Numbered from the stretch's first letter, positions 16,232 through 24,393 are shown. The stretch: DNA of 26,383 bases from JAFDCJ01 sp049669725 (GCA_049669725.1 JBATKU010000730.1:1-26383), one strand, 5' to 3'. A program made the numbers and translations. The notes: a model not told the origin generated them from the sequence alone.

Positions 16232-16469
16232 CGGGGGGCTGGGTACTTGTTGCTGGCTAATGGTCTCCCTAGTACACCCTTCGAGTTTCTGAGGGCGGGC
16301 TGACTTAGAGTTTATGGCTGAGGGTATAAGGTTGATTGGTGAAAAGTAATTTCAATTCACTGGCGTAACGGTTATCACTCTCAAGACTGATTTACTTTGA
16401 GTAGTTGATGAATAGAGGCAAATTCTGCACGAATTTCCCCCATGCAGATACTATGAGGTTTCACTTTTC

Positions 16470-17852
16470 CTATAGTTTTTCGAAAGGTCGTACGGCGGAT
16501 TCCATTTTTTCACGGGAAGTAAACTCATCAGCCTTCTGAATCGCAGCTTCGCGTGAGGGGAAATCTCCTATCCGAACTGTATGCCAGGTTCTTGTCTTGG
16601 GATCAGTAACTTCCAAGATGATTGCAGGATAACCCTTCTGCCTGAGGGTGCCCACCAGCTTTTGCGCCAAGTTTCGGCTGCGAAACGCCCCGACCTGAAC
16701 GGAATAGGACATTTTAGCAGTCAGTTCTAGACCTTTTTCAGACACGGGGCTGGAGGTAGCCAGGAGCGTAGGTTTCGCTGCCAGTTCTTGAGTTTTCGGA
16801 AATTTTGGCATACTTACACGGTTTGGTTTTTCGGTCGGTTCCGGAGCCGTCCTGGGAAGCGGATTGACCTTGGGCTTTGCCGGTTGCCTTTTGATTGCCG
16901 GTCTAGCCACAGCGTTTAAGGCGTCATCTTGCCTGTTGACCTGCTGGGAGTAAAAAGCAACCATCATCAGTATCGCCAACAGGCCGCATCCCGATGCAGC
17001 CAACAACGCCCGACGAGGGTTTAAAAAAGCAAGCCATCGGAAATGCGACGAGTCGGTCAGATCCAAGATGGCAGCTCTAACGATTTCCCCGGTTACATTA
17101 TTAAGCTTAAGCCTGTAGGCGGCAAAAAGCGATTTGTCGCAAGCTATATTTATCATGCGGGGAATGCCGCCGGAAAACTTGAAAATTCGCTTTAAGGCAG
17201 ACGCCTCGAAGTGCGTTTGATCTCCCAGTGAGGCAATGCTCATGCGGTGGTATATATAAGCACAGGTTTCTTCATAGGTCAGCGGTCTGATATAATAGCT
17301 GACCGACACCCGCTGGCCGATTTGTCTGAGTGCATGGGAATCAAGCATTTCCGCCAGCTTTGGTTCACCTACAAGTACGATCTGCAGAAGTTTTTCCCGG
17401 GTCGTTTCCAGATTGGAAAGCAAGCGGACCTGTTCCAACGCGTCTTCTCTTAGATTCTGTGCTCCGTCGATAAACAGTACGACCTTTTTGCCCTCCACCC
17501 TTTTCTGCATCAAAAACGTATTAAACGCGTCGATGAATTCTTTGATATCGTCCGTATCTTTTCTAATACCGAACTCAAAGTTGATCTTTTTCAGCAGCTC
17601 TTCGGGGCTCAACTCCGGCTTGAAGATATAGGCAATCTCGGTGTTATCGTCCCGGCGGTCAATAAACGCACGGCAGATAGTTGTTTTTCCGATCCCCCTC
17701 TCTCCGATTATCGAAATAAACCCTTCGCCTTCCGAAACGGCGTAAACCAAATGGGCAAGGGCTTCTTCGTGGCTTTTGCCCAGGAAGAGATAGGCCGGGT
17801 TCGGCGCAAGCATAAAAGGCTTTTCCTTGAAGGCGAAGAATTTGTTGTACAT
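16470..17852 (-). CDS. ExeA/GspA-like AAA ATPase with transmembrane segment and SPOR domain
   Basis: Inner-membrane protein of 460 residues. The cytoplasmic AAA domain (about 1-265) begins with MYNKFFAFKEKPFMLAPNP, typical of ExeA. Walker A is GERGIGKTT (50-58). Walker B is VVLFIDGAQNL, where the usual Glu after Asp129 is Gly130. GGIPRMINIACDKSLFAAY is the conserved sensor region. One transmembrane helix (281-303) is followed by a Pro/Lys-rich periplasmic linker. A C-terminal SPOR domain (382-457, YSVQVGAFRSRNLAQKLV to TVRIGDFPS) is expected to bind peptidoglycan. In Aeromonas, ExeA helps insert the type II secretin through peptidoglycan. The upstream neighbour here is a GspC-like gene, fitting that role. 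No clear Shine-Dalgarno precedes the ATG, and the frame continues open upstream without another start codon. Confidence 0.85.
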   Translation of the reverse strand: MYNKFFAFKEKPFMLAPNPAYLFLGKSHEEALAHLVYAVSEGEGFISIIGERGIGKTTICRAFIDRRDDNTEIAYIFKPELSPEELLKKINFEFGIRKDTDDIKEFIDAFNTFLMQKRVEGKKVVLFIDGAQNLREDALEQVRLLSNLETTREKLLQIVLVGEPKLAEMLDSHALRQIGQRVSVSYYIRPLTYEETCAYIYHRMSIASLGDQTHFEASALKRIFKFSGGIPRMINIACDKSLFAAYRLKLNNVTGEIVRAAILDLTDSSHFRWLAFLNPRRALLAASGCGLLAILMMVAFYSQQVNRQDDALNAVARPAIKRQPAKPKVNPLPRTAPEPTEKPNRVSMPKFPKTQELAAKPTLLATSSPVSEKGLELTAKMSYSVQVGAFRSRNLAQKLVGTLRQKGYPAIILEVTDPKTRTWHTVRIGDFPSREAAIQKADEFTSREKMESAVRPFEKL

Positions 17853-18145
17853 CTGGGGAAACCATTTGAGGTCTAAGAGCTGTTTTGTGCAATCGGCAAA
17901 GGATTTCTCCGCAACTATAGTTGTTGAGCATTCATAAACCTTTACCGCTTCAAAGATTATTTAGGATATTTCCGAGCTTTTTGCAAGACTTTCAAATCTT
18001 TATCAAAACATGTAACTGTCAGAGGGAGCGCGTCTCTGCTGGTTTGCGGTCGGAGCAACAATTTTCAAATTACGGTGGACTGCCAGAGGATGGAGTGTGA
18101 AACAGATACAATCAAAGAACCTTAAAAAAACCTCTCATTCTGCTA
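17853..18145. other. Gap between the GspC-like and ExeA-like genes
   Basis: About 293 bases with no complete ORF of note. The frame of the ExeA-like gene stays open upstream of its ATG to about 17960 without an ATG, GTG or TTG codon, so I take that stretch as leader. I see no terminator and none of the short-word repeats. Whether the two genes share a transcript is unclear. Confidence 0.4.
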
Positions 18146-19774
18146 TCATTCGATGTTGAGAATAATTTGGCGCGAGCGGTGTCTGCTGCCTCTGCTACTC
18201 CTCACTTGGATGGTCATCTCGCCCCCTTCTGCCAGCGTCCTGAAAAATTCAGTTGCCTGGTCTGGGCTCGTTATGTCCTGATCGTTTACGCCCGTGACCA
18301 CGTATCCATTACGCAAACCCATCTTCTTAAGAACGCTTCCTCGCGGAATATTACTGATGATGAACCCGGAAGGTTTGTCTTCTTGCATAAACGGGGATAG
18401 GGAAAGTTTCTGCAGCAGCTGATCGGTATCTGCCAGTGTGGCTTCAACCTCATCTCGATTTATGGATCTTGTTCTGGTCCGGTATGGTGTATTGCCGGAT
18501 TTCTGCCCCCATTCATTCGGTTGCTGAGAGGTCATATTCATAGGCACACGCCGCTGTTCGAACGAGGCTCTGCCGCCTTTTCCGAAGTCCTCGTCCTTAA
18601 CGATCAGCAGTTGATCCCCTTTGGTCGTGGTAATGACCACTTTATTGCGCAAAATTTTCTTTATTTTAACTTTACCGGCCTCGTCTCCTTCACGATAGGC
18701 GTCCTGCTCTCGTGTTTTTAAAACATGCAAAATGGCGCAACTGAGAGTCGCATCATTGGCCACCACAGTTCCCACCAGCTTCAGGCCGATGTCTTTTTCA
18801 GCCAAAGCTAACTTTTCAATCGGGATTTCCTTTTTTTGAGCGGGTGGCTTCTTCTCGGAGATGTTAAACAGGTTGCGCTCCCAGATTTTACGATAGCCTT
18901 TAAGGGGCTGAACGGTTATTTCCGGTTGCTCAGTACGACTTGTCGGCACAGGTTTGACAGCGACAATCGCCACCGGTTGCAGCCTGAACTGCTTGAAATT
19001 AAACACTGCAAGATACCCTAGATACCCGATTAGAACAAGCAAGCACAAATCGGCAAGGTAAAAAAACCGGCGTGTCCCTTGGGGGGATTTAACCGGCCCT
19101 GAGGGTGCGCGTGCCGCAGGAGGCGTTTCCAAAACTTTATTGGTGTCCTCCGGAATTTCCTCCGGTTCCTCTGGCGTTTCGGGTATCGGGACTGTATAGG
19201 AAGCAGCTGTTTTGACGGCCGGCAGAAACGATTCGGCAAGGCGCCGCAGGTTAATCTGCGAATGCCGTGGCGAAAATTTGGCAGGAGCTTTTTCAGGCGC
19301 AGGATCGCCTTCCGTGGCGCACAGCTCATCAATTTTTGCCAATCGCAGCTTGCGGGTTTGAATACCCCGGCCCTTGAGGATGTTATAAATTTTGGATGTT
19401 GAAGCTTCGATACCGCTTTCATTCAAAAGCGGTAGCAGGCGTTTGGCACCAAAATCCGGGTTTTGCAAGGAAATATCGACAATCCGCTTTTCATCCGCAA
19501 GTGAAATATCGTTAGCAAATTTATTGCGAACCGAGGCTGCTTTCAAGACCTTATCATTGAGGCTGGTCATTCGCTTTTCGCGCGTTTGAAGGCCGTTGCG
19601 CTTCAGGATGGTATACACAGCGGAAGCTGAAACCGTGATCTCTATCTCTTTTAGCAGAGAAGCAAGGCGCCGGGCACCGAACTCGGGATTCTGCAGCGAT
19701 AGTTCGACGATACGCCCTTCAGCTCTTTTCGAAATTCTGATCGCTGCTTTCCTGGTAGTTTTCGCTCGGCCCAT
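18146..19774 (-). CDS. GspC-like type II secretion protein fused to two transposase-type HTH repeats
   Basis: Unusual 542-residue fusion. Residues 21-68 and 97-144 are two copies of a roughly 48-residue helix-turn-helix unit (RIVELSLQNPEFGARRLASL versus RIVDISLQNPDFGAKRLLPL). Each copy ends in S-x-x-Y-x-I-L-K-x-x-G-[LI]-Q-T-R, the pattern of the N-terminal DNA-binding part of IS481/IS3-type transposases. No integrase core follows. A Pro/Glu-rich linker (192-230) leads to one transmembrane helix (237-260). The periplasmic part then matches GspC: the HR domain (about 296-395, with ERNLFN and LKLVGTVVANDATLSCAIL) and a C-terminal PDZ-like domain (about 465-532, GFIISNIPRGSVLKKMGLRNG). GAGG precedes the ATG by 5 bases. 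The GspC call is firm; DNA binding by the cytoplasmic part is inferred. Confidence 0.82.
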   Translation of the reverse strand: MGRAKTTRKAAIRISKRAEGRIVELSLQNPEFGARRLASLLKEIEITVSASAVYTILKRNGLQTREKRMTSLNDKVLKAASVRNKFANDISLADEKRIVDISLQNPDFGAKRLLPLLNESGIEASTSKIYNILKGRGIQTRKLRLAKIDELCATEGDPAPEKAPAKFSPRHSQINLRRLAESFLPAVKTAASYTVPIPETPEEPEEIPEDTNKVLETPPAARAPSGPVKSPQGTRRFFYLADLCLLVLIGYLGYLAVFNFKQFRLQPVAIVAVKPVPTSRTEQPEITVQPLKGYRKIWERNLFNISEKKPPAQKKEIPIEKLALAEKDIGLKLVGTVVANDATLSCAILHVLKTREQDAYREGDEAGKVKIKKILRNKVVITTTKGDQLLIVKDEDFGKGGRASFEQRRVPMNMTSQQPNEWGQKSGNTPYRTRTRSINRDEVEATLADTDQLLQKLSLSPFMQEDKPSGFIISNIPRGSVLKKMGLRNGYVVTGVNDQDITSPDQATEFFRTLAEGGEMTIQVRSSRGSRHRSRQIILNIE

Positions 19775-19885
19775 GCAAACCTCAACAATTAGTATGAATA
19801 AACCCTCAAAAACATATAAAAAGTTTACAACAGATGCCCCCCATTGGCAACTTCTTATGTGATAGAAACCTCGATCCCCGAGGTC

Positions 19886-20252
19886 CTTCTGATAGCCAAT
19901 TCATATGCCCTTTGGCCCATTTTTTTTTACCGTGATACCCAAACCCGTGGCGTAATAAAAAAGCCAACAAACGTTGTCTAACCTTGCGTTGAATTCGTCT
20001 GATATCATCCCGACAACAAATCAAATCTCGCATGGCTTCATCTTCTTAGGTCGGAATATAAATACAAGTCAACTCACCGGCACGGAAAAGACGGGCCAGA
20101 TTAATAGCATCTCGCCTGTCTGTTTTAATCCGGCTACCACTGCGTCTGGGGATAAGAGATGGGGCTGCGACCGAACAGCTGATACCTTGTGATGTTAAAT
20201 GACGATGAATCTGGTACCCACAAGGTCCAGCTTCATAAATAACGGAAAGCTC
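19886..20252 (-). pseudogene. Decayed IS110-family transposase fragment
   Basis: Read on the minus strand, the frame gives VIYEAGPCGYQIHRHL, then PSLIPRRSGSRIKTDRRDAI and NLARLFRAGELTCIYIPT. A TAA stop follows at 20048-20046, and the same frame continues with EDEAMRDLICCRDDIRRIQR and LLAFLLRHGFGYHGKKKWAK. This is the DEDD-domain region of IS110 transposases (TDRRDA, EAMRDL, LLRHG). It carries one in-frame nonsense codon, lacks roughly the first 60 residues, and lacks the whole C-terminal half with the catalytic Ser domain. No intact flanking copy or terminal repeats are visible. A 6-base-pair hairpin (ACCTCG to CGAGGT, 19868-19884) lies at its downstream edge. Confidence 0.85.
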
Positions 20253-20534
20253 AAAAAAGTATGTATTTGTCATTATGTAATCTGCAATAATCATAAGCTA
20301 CAATTCATACATGTAATTTCAGGCGTATTGGGTCTAAACAATTGCGCCGCTTTCAGAACGCACCAACTGTGTTTTCGAAAATTTTTTATCACTACCTTTC
20401 ACTAAATTGATATGCGAATATGCAGCCAATACAGTACAAAAAATCATTAAATATTAAATAAACTTACTGTTAATTTAATAAGTTAATGATATAATTTTGT
20501 ATTTGCCGAATTCGCCCCTCTCTACCACATCATA
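20253..20534. other. AT-rich gap right of the IS110 fragment
   Basis: About 280 bases between the transposase remnant and the terminator-like hairpin. It is strongly AT-rich, particularly 20400-20500. There is no supported gene, and no recognisable remainder of the IS element or short-word repeat. Confidence 0.4.
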
Positions 20535-20569
20535 AATAAGCCCGCTTTTTTGTGTGGGCTTATTATTTT
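20535..20569 (+). terminator. Rho-independent terminator-like hairpin
   Basis: AATAAGCCC (20535-20543) pairs perfectly with GGGCTTATT (20556-20564) around a 12-base loop and is followed on the plus strand by ATTTTT. In the minus direction the stem is the same but the following T-run is weak (TATGATG). It abuts the stop codon of the minus-strand VOC gene. It may serve that gene as a bidirectional terminator or be the remains of a lost plus-strand gene. Confidence 0.65.
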
Positions 20570-21235
20570 TCACCAATCGCAACTGTTGGCAGTGCAGCTA
20601 TTATCGCCCAGGTCATCTTCATAAACGGCCTTGTCCAGGACATGAATATATTTGTCGGCCATTTTGATGAGAGCCAACCGAAATTTTTCACCGCCCGATT
20701 CGATGGTTTCATCCAGCACGATGGGGTTGTTGAGCTGGCGGTGAAATTCCAACTCACGATCGATATCCGGAACCTTGGTACCGCAGGTCCACAAGCCCGT
20801 GAGGCGGCTTTGGTATTTGGCTACATCGGGTACCCGGTCTTCTATTATCTCGAAGATTTCGAAATTCCAGCCACCGGGTGCCTGGATGAAGGTCAGTTTA
20901 CGGCGACCAAACCCGGCTTCGATCTCAACCGGCTCGATAAGTTGCCGGCCACCGGCGGAAACAGCACTGGCAACGTCTTCATCCCAGTTGTCACTCACAT
21001 ACACTAAATGGGCCGGACCAAACGGAAGCGGCTCGTTAAGTTCTTGCTCGTAAACGGTTTCTTCCATGAGGTGCAAAAAGCGATCGCCCATTTTGACGAG
21101 AGGTAATCGAAATTCGTTCGAATCCGTTTTGATGTATTCATCAAGGACGATTTCGTTCCCAAGCTGACGGTGAAATTGTAACTCTTGATCAAGGTCAGCC
21201 ACCTTTATACCAATAGTCCAAAGTTGGGTCAGCAT
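20570..21235 (-). CDS. Two-domain VOC (glyoxalase/dioxygenase superfamily) protein, second domain truncated
   Basis: Cytoplasmic protein of 221 residues. Residues about 3-133 form a complete VOC domain (LWTIGIKVADLDQELQFHRQ to LTFIQAPGGWNFEIFEI). Residues about 145-207 repeat its first half with clear similarity (LWTCGTKVPDIDRELEFHRQ, then LALIKMADKYIHVLDKAVYE). The chain then ends abruptly in DDLGDNSCTANSCDW next to the terminator-like hairpin. The second half, with the PGGWNFE-type strand, is missing. The family includes glyoxalase I, extradiol dioxygenases and epimerases; no substrate can be assigned. AAGGAG lies before the ATG. A deletion that removed the 3' end and brought in the present tail is a likely history. 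Confidence 0.75.
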   Translation of the reverse strand: MLTQLWTIGIKVADLDQELQFHRQLGNEIVLDEYIKTDSNEFRLPLVKMGDRFLHLMEETVYEQELNEPLPFGPAHLVYVSDNWDEDVASAVSAGGRQLIEPVEIEAGFGRRKLTFIQAPGGWNFEIFEIIEDRVPDVAKYQSRLTGLWTCGTKVPDIDRELEFHRQLNNPIVLDETIESGGEKFRLALIKMADKYIHVLDKAVYEDDLGDNSCTANSCDW

Positions 21236-21559
21236 TTCTCGGCTCCTTATTTAGGTTAAAAGCTTTCTACAACTATTGGCTAAAAATATAGCAAGGTAAT
21301 ATAGTTGAATAAAATTTGTATTTCTGAGCTACTAAACTAATATCGAGTTAGTTCAAATTAGATTACAATTTTTTTCGGATTATGTTAAGCAATATATAAA
21401 TATTTCTGATATTATCTTTTTACACGATTTCACCATATCAAACCTGTGCAGTCTTTGTTTAAGAGCAGCCAATCATAGCCATTACTTGTTCGGCCAATAC
21501 AATTACTGGACAGAGAAATACTGACTCGATTATTTAGTAATTAATTTGAGAGGCACGTT
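21236..21559. other. Divergent AT-rich promoter region of the VOC and sensor genes
   Basis: This 324-base gap is very AT-rich from 21270 to 21430. It must contain promoters for the VOC gene (minus) and the sensor gene (plus), but I could not single out a convincing -35/-10 pair. No repeat or small ORF was seen. Confidence 0.4.
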
Positions 21560-23701
21560 ATGCCCCGATGGCTGTCAAAGAGTTTCCGAAAAGATCATCT
21601 ATCGTCTCAATCCGGATCGACTCCAAAACTGACCATTTTAATAATCTTAGCCGGCTGTTTCATAGCGTTGGTGATCGTGCTCGCCGGGTTTGCGCTCAAC
21701 CGGGTCGAAGAAAAAATTAAGACGGACGTTGGCAAAGCCCTTCAGATCGTTCAGCAAACCACCCGGGAGTCACTGAATTTGTGGATAGAGACCAACAAGT
21801 TTGATCTGACCCGACTTGCTGGAGATCCGCGCATCGTATTTTTGGCCGAACAACAACTGCTTGTGCCCCGCAACAAAGACGATTTGCTGAAAAGCCCGGC
21901 ATTAAACGAGCTACGCAGATTCTTCCAGAATAATAAAGACCGGTTTGGCCAGGCAAATTATTTTATTATTGCCGCTGATTTTGTCAATATTGCATCAATG
22001 GTTGATAAAAATATAGGGTCCAAAAATCCTATCGCCTCTCAAGCCTTGGATCTTCTCAACAAAGCATTCAAGGGCGAGACTGTTATGGTTCCGCCAATTT
22101 GGGCCGATGGGGTTTTGACCTCATCTTCCGGTGTTAATTCTGCTAACATTCCGACGATGTTCTTCGTGGCACCCATAAAAAATCTCCAGGGTCAGATCAT
22201 CGCGACAGTCGCACGACAGATCGACCCGTCACAGGATTTTACAAGACTCATACAACTGGGGCGGATCGGGAATACCGGGGAAACTTATGCCTTTGGCCGC
22301 TATGGCAAGCTGCTCTCCGAAAGTCGTTTTGAGGAGGATTTGCGAAATGCCGGGCTGCTCGACCAAGGCGAAAAGAGCATTCTATCGGTCAGCGTGCGTG
22401 ACCCCGGCGGTGATCTGACCCAAGGCTTTTCCCCTTCAGTTCCCCGCTACCAGCAGCCGCTGACCCTTATGGCCAAGCAGGCAACAAAGGGGAAATCCGG
22501 TTTAAATGTGCAAGGATACCGGGATTACCTGGGCGTGCCGGTATATGGTGCCTGGTCATGGGATGACAACCTGGGTGTCGGATTGGCCACTGAAATCGAG
22601 CGGGCCGACGCTCTCGGTCCCTATTTCACCACCCGTGCGGTGATCCTAACCGTGTTAGGAATTACAGTTCTGCTGGCGCTGGGTTCAATATTGTTTGCGG
22701 TGTTGATCGAGGTACGCGCGAACCGGGCCTTGCATAAGTCCCATGAGGAGTTGGAACTGCGTGTTGAAGAAAGAACGTCCGAACTGAAGGAGAACCAAGC
22801 ACGCCTCGAACAGGCTGAGGAACGCAGCCGTTTACTGCTGGAATCCGCAGATGAAGGCATTTTTGGCGTAGGCGAGGATGGCCTGGTGAACTTCATCAAC
22901 CCAGCCGGATTGGCCATGCTGGGCTTCGAGGCCGATGAGTTGATCGGACAAAAGATCCATCCGCTGATCCACCATAGCCGGCCCGATGGCAGCCCCTACC
23001 CGTTAGAGGAATGCCCGATGTGCCACAGCCTGACCCAGGGCGTGATCGGCAGCCGCGACGACGAGGTCCTGTGGCGGAAAGACGGCACCGCCTTTCCGGT
23101 AGAATACAGCAGTGTTCCCATGCGCAAGAGTGGTTCCATGGCCGGATCGGTAGTCGTTTTTCGCGATATCAGCGAACGCCAAAAATTCGAGGAGGCTTTG
23201 ATAACAAGCAAAACGACTGCCCGAGGGTTGCTGGATGCTACAAAGGAATCCCTTCTTCTGCTGGATAAAGAGGGCATCATTATCGCGGTAAACCAGACCG
23301 CCGCGCGCAGACATCAGCGAACACCGCAAGAAATGATCGGAATCAACCATTTTGATGCCTTACCTCAAAATCTGGGTGGATCCAGAAAAGCCCATTTTAG
23401 CAACGTCCTGCAAACCAGTCATCCGGCCGATTTTGAGGATGTTCGGGACGGATTGGTGTTTCACAATTTTTATTATCCGGTTCAGGATAAGACCGGTGCT
23501 ATCATTGGAGTGGCTATCTTTGCCCAGGATATCACCGAACGCAAGCACATGGAAGAGAATTTGAAGCGGAATGTGGAAGAGTTGGAGCAGTTTAGTAAAT
23601 TGGCGTTCGGACGTGAGATAAAGATGATCCAACTCAAGGAAGAAATAAATGAACTACGGGGCCAATTGGGCCAGGGTGAAAAGTACGAGATTGTTAAATG
23701 A
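21560..23701 (+). CDS. Membrane sensor with Cache-like periplasmic domain and two PAS domains, no kinase domain
   Basis: Inner-membrane sensory protein of 713 residues. Transmembrane helix 1 (24-46) and helix 2 (359-383) flank a large periplasmic region (about 50-355) that reads as a double-Cache ligand domain (SMVDKNIGSKNPI, FFVAPIKNLQGQIIATV and GVPVYGAWSWDDNLGVGLATEI). A coiled coil (390-420) leads to PAS1 (about 421-540, with the Cys pair ECPMC and RDISERQKFEE) and PAS2 (about 552-668, QDITERKHMEENLK). A C-terminal helix of about 45 residues (VEELEQFSKLAFGREIKMIQ onward) ends the protein. There is no His-box, HATPase, GGDEF, EAL or methyl-accepting domain, so output must go through a partner. 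The V4R and hybrid kinase genes follow on the same strand. Confidence 0.85.
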   Translation: MPRWLSKSFRKDHLSSQSGSTPKLTILIILAGCFIALVIVLAGFALNRVEEKIKTDVGKALQIVQQTTRESLNLWIETNKFDLTRLAGDPRIVFLAEQQLLVPRNKDDLLKSPALNELRRFFQNNKDRFGQANYFIIAADFVNIASMVDKNIGSKNPIASQALDLLNKAFKGETVMVPPIWADGVLTSSSGVNSANIPTMFFVAPIKNLQGQIIATVARQIDPSQDFTRLIQLGRIGNTGETYAFGRYGKLLSESRFEEDLRNAGLLDQGEKSILSVSVRDPGGDLTQGFSPSVPRYQQPLTLMAKQATKGKSGLNVQGYRDYLGVPVYGAWSWDDNLGVGLATEIERADALGPYFTTRAVILTVLGITVLLALGSILFAVLIEVRANRALHKSHEELELRVEERTSELKENQARLEQAEERSRLLLESADEGIFGVGEDGLVNFINPAGLAMLGFEADELIGQKIHPLIHHSRPDGSPYPLEECPMCHSLTQGVIGSRDDEVLWRKDGTAFPVEYSSVPMRKSGSMAGSVVVFRDISERQKFEEALITSKTTARGLLDATKESLLLLDKEGIIIAVNQTAARRHQRTPQEMIGINHFDALPQNLGGSRKAHFSNVLQTSHPADFEDVRDGLVFHNFYYPVQDKTGAIIGVAIFAQDITERKHMEENLKRNVEELEQFSKLAFGREIKMIQLKEEINELRGQLGQGEKYEIVK

Positions 23702-23703
23702 TT

Positions 23704-23825
23704 AGGTTTCAGATGTCAGGTGTCAGGTTTCAGCAGACATTAATTGAGGGATTGAGGAATTCAAAGATTCAGAAATTACATCGACAGAATACCTTCAATC
23801 CCTAAATTCCTGAATTCGCAATTCC
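23704..23825. repeat. Two short-word repeats, AGGTTTCAG and ATTGAGGAATTC families
   Basis: Directly after the sensor gene, 23704-23733 repeats AGGTTTCAG/AGGTGTCAG three times. At 23744-23772 the words TTGAGGGATTGAGGAATTC and AAAGATTCAG occur, matched on the right (23793-23825) by CTTCAATCCCTAAATTCC and TGAATTCGCAATTCC. GGGATTGA (23748-23755) is the exact reverse complement of TCAATCCC (23795-23802). The pair makes a long imperfect stem between the sensor and V4R genes. Confidence 0.7.
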
Positions 23826-23854
23826 TAAATAATCTAACATCGGGAGGACCAAAA

Positions 23855-24382
23855 ATGTTTAAAGAAGAAAGAGAAGAGCTAAAATTCGATTGGAGCATGA
23901 TTGGAAATATCGGGGAAGGCCGCCCCAATCTCGGGGAAACCATGGATGTGAGTGTTTACCGGCTGATGCAGTTTACCCTCAGAGATGTGCTCATAACACA
24001 ATACGATACAGAAACCGCAGATAAAATATTTTATGAGGCCGGCAAACAGGCCGGCCGTGAATTTTGTAAAGAGTTGATCACCAAAAAAGATGATTTTAAT
24101 GAATTTGTTGTCGAGCTCCAGGAATTACTTAAAAAACTCAAAATCGGCATATTAAGAATAGAAAAAGCCGACCTTGAAAAAATGAACTTCATGCTGACCG
24201 TCGCTGAAGATCTGGATTGCTCGGGCTTGCCGGCCAGCGATGAGACTATCTGTACCTACGATGAGGGATTTTTAAGCGGGTTGCTGTCTGAGTACACCGG
24301 GAAAAAGTTTAGTGCCAAGGAAATCGATTGCTGGTGTTCCGGCGATAGAGTCTGCCGCTTTGAAGCTAAAGCAGTGGCTTAA
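23855..24382 (+). CDS. V4R-domain (4-vinyl reductase-like) small-molecule-binding protein
   Basis: Soluble protein of 175 residues with a C-terminal V4R domain (about 115-170). The segments DLDCSGLPASDETICTYDEG, then FLSGLLSEYTGKKFSAKEID and CWCSGDRVCRFEA, carry Cys122, Cys133, Cys159, Cys161 and Cys167 in the spacing typical of the family. V4R domains are thought to bind hydrocarbons or metals and occur in regulators of aromatic degradation and in bacteriochlorophyll enzymes. The N-terminal half (MFKEEREELKFDWSMIG onward) is helical and family-typical for stand-alone members. GGGAGG precedes the ATG. The hybrid kinase begins 11 bases after the stop, so the two are very likely cotranscribed, which suggests that this protein feeds a signal to the kinase. 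Confidence 0.85.
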   Translation: MFKEEREELKFDWSMIGNIGEGRPNLGETMDVSVYRLMQFTLRDVLITQYDTETADKIFYEAGKQAGREFCKELITKKDDFNEFVVELQELLKKLKIGILRIEKADLEKMNFMLTVAEDLDCSGLPASDETICTYDEGFLSGLLSEYTGKKFSAKEIDCWCSGDRVCRFEAKAVA

Positions 24383-24393
24383 GGGATAAACGA

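Noticed and set aside
17853..17960. N-terminal extension of the ExeA-like ATPase
   Set aside because: The frame is open but offers no ATG, GTG or TTG, and family members begin at the MYNKFFAF-type motif.
23704..23825. Possible CRISPR array
   Set aside because: Units are 7-10 bases, imperfect and adjacent, without spacers of constant length and without cas genes.
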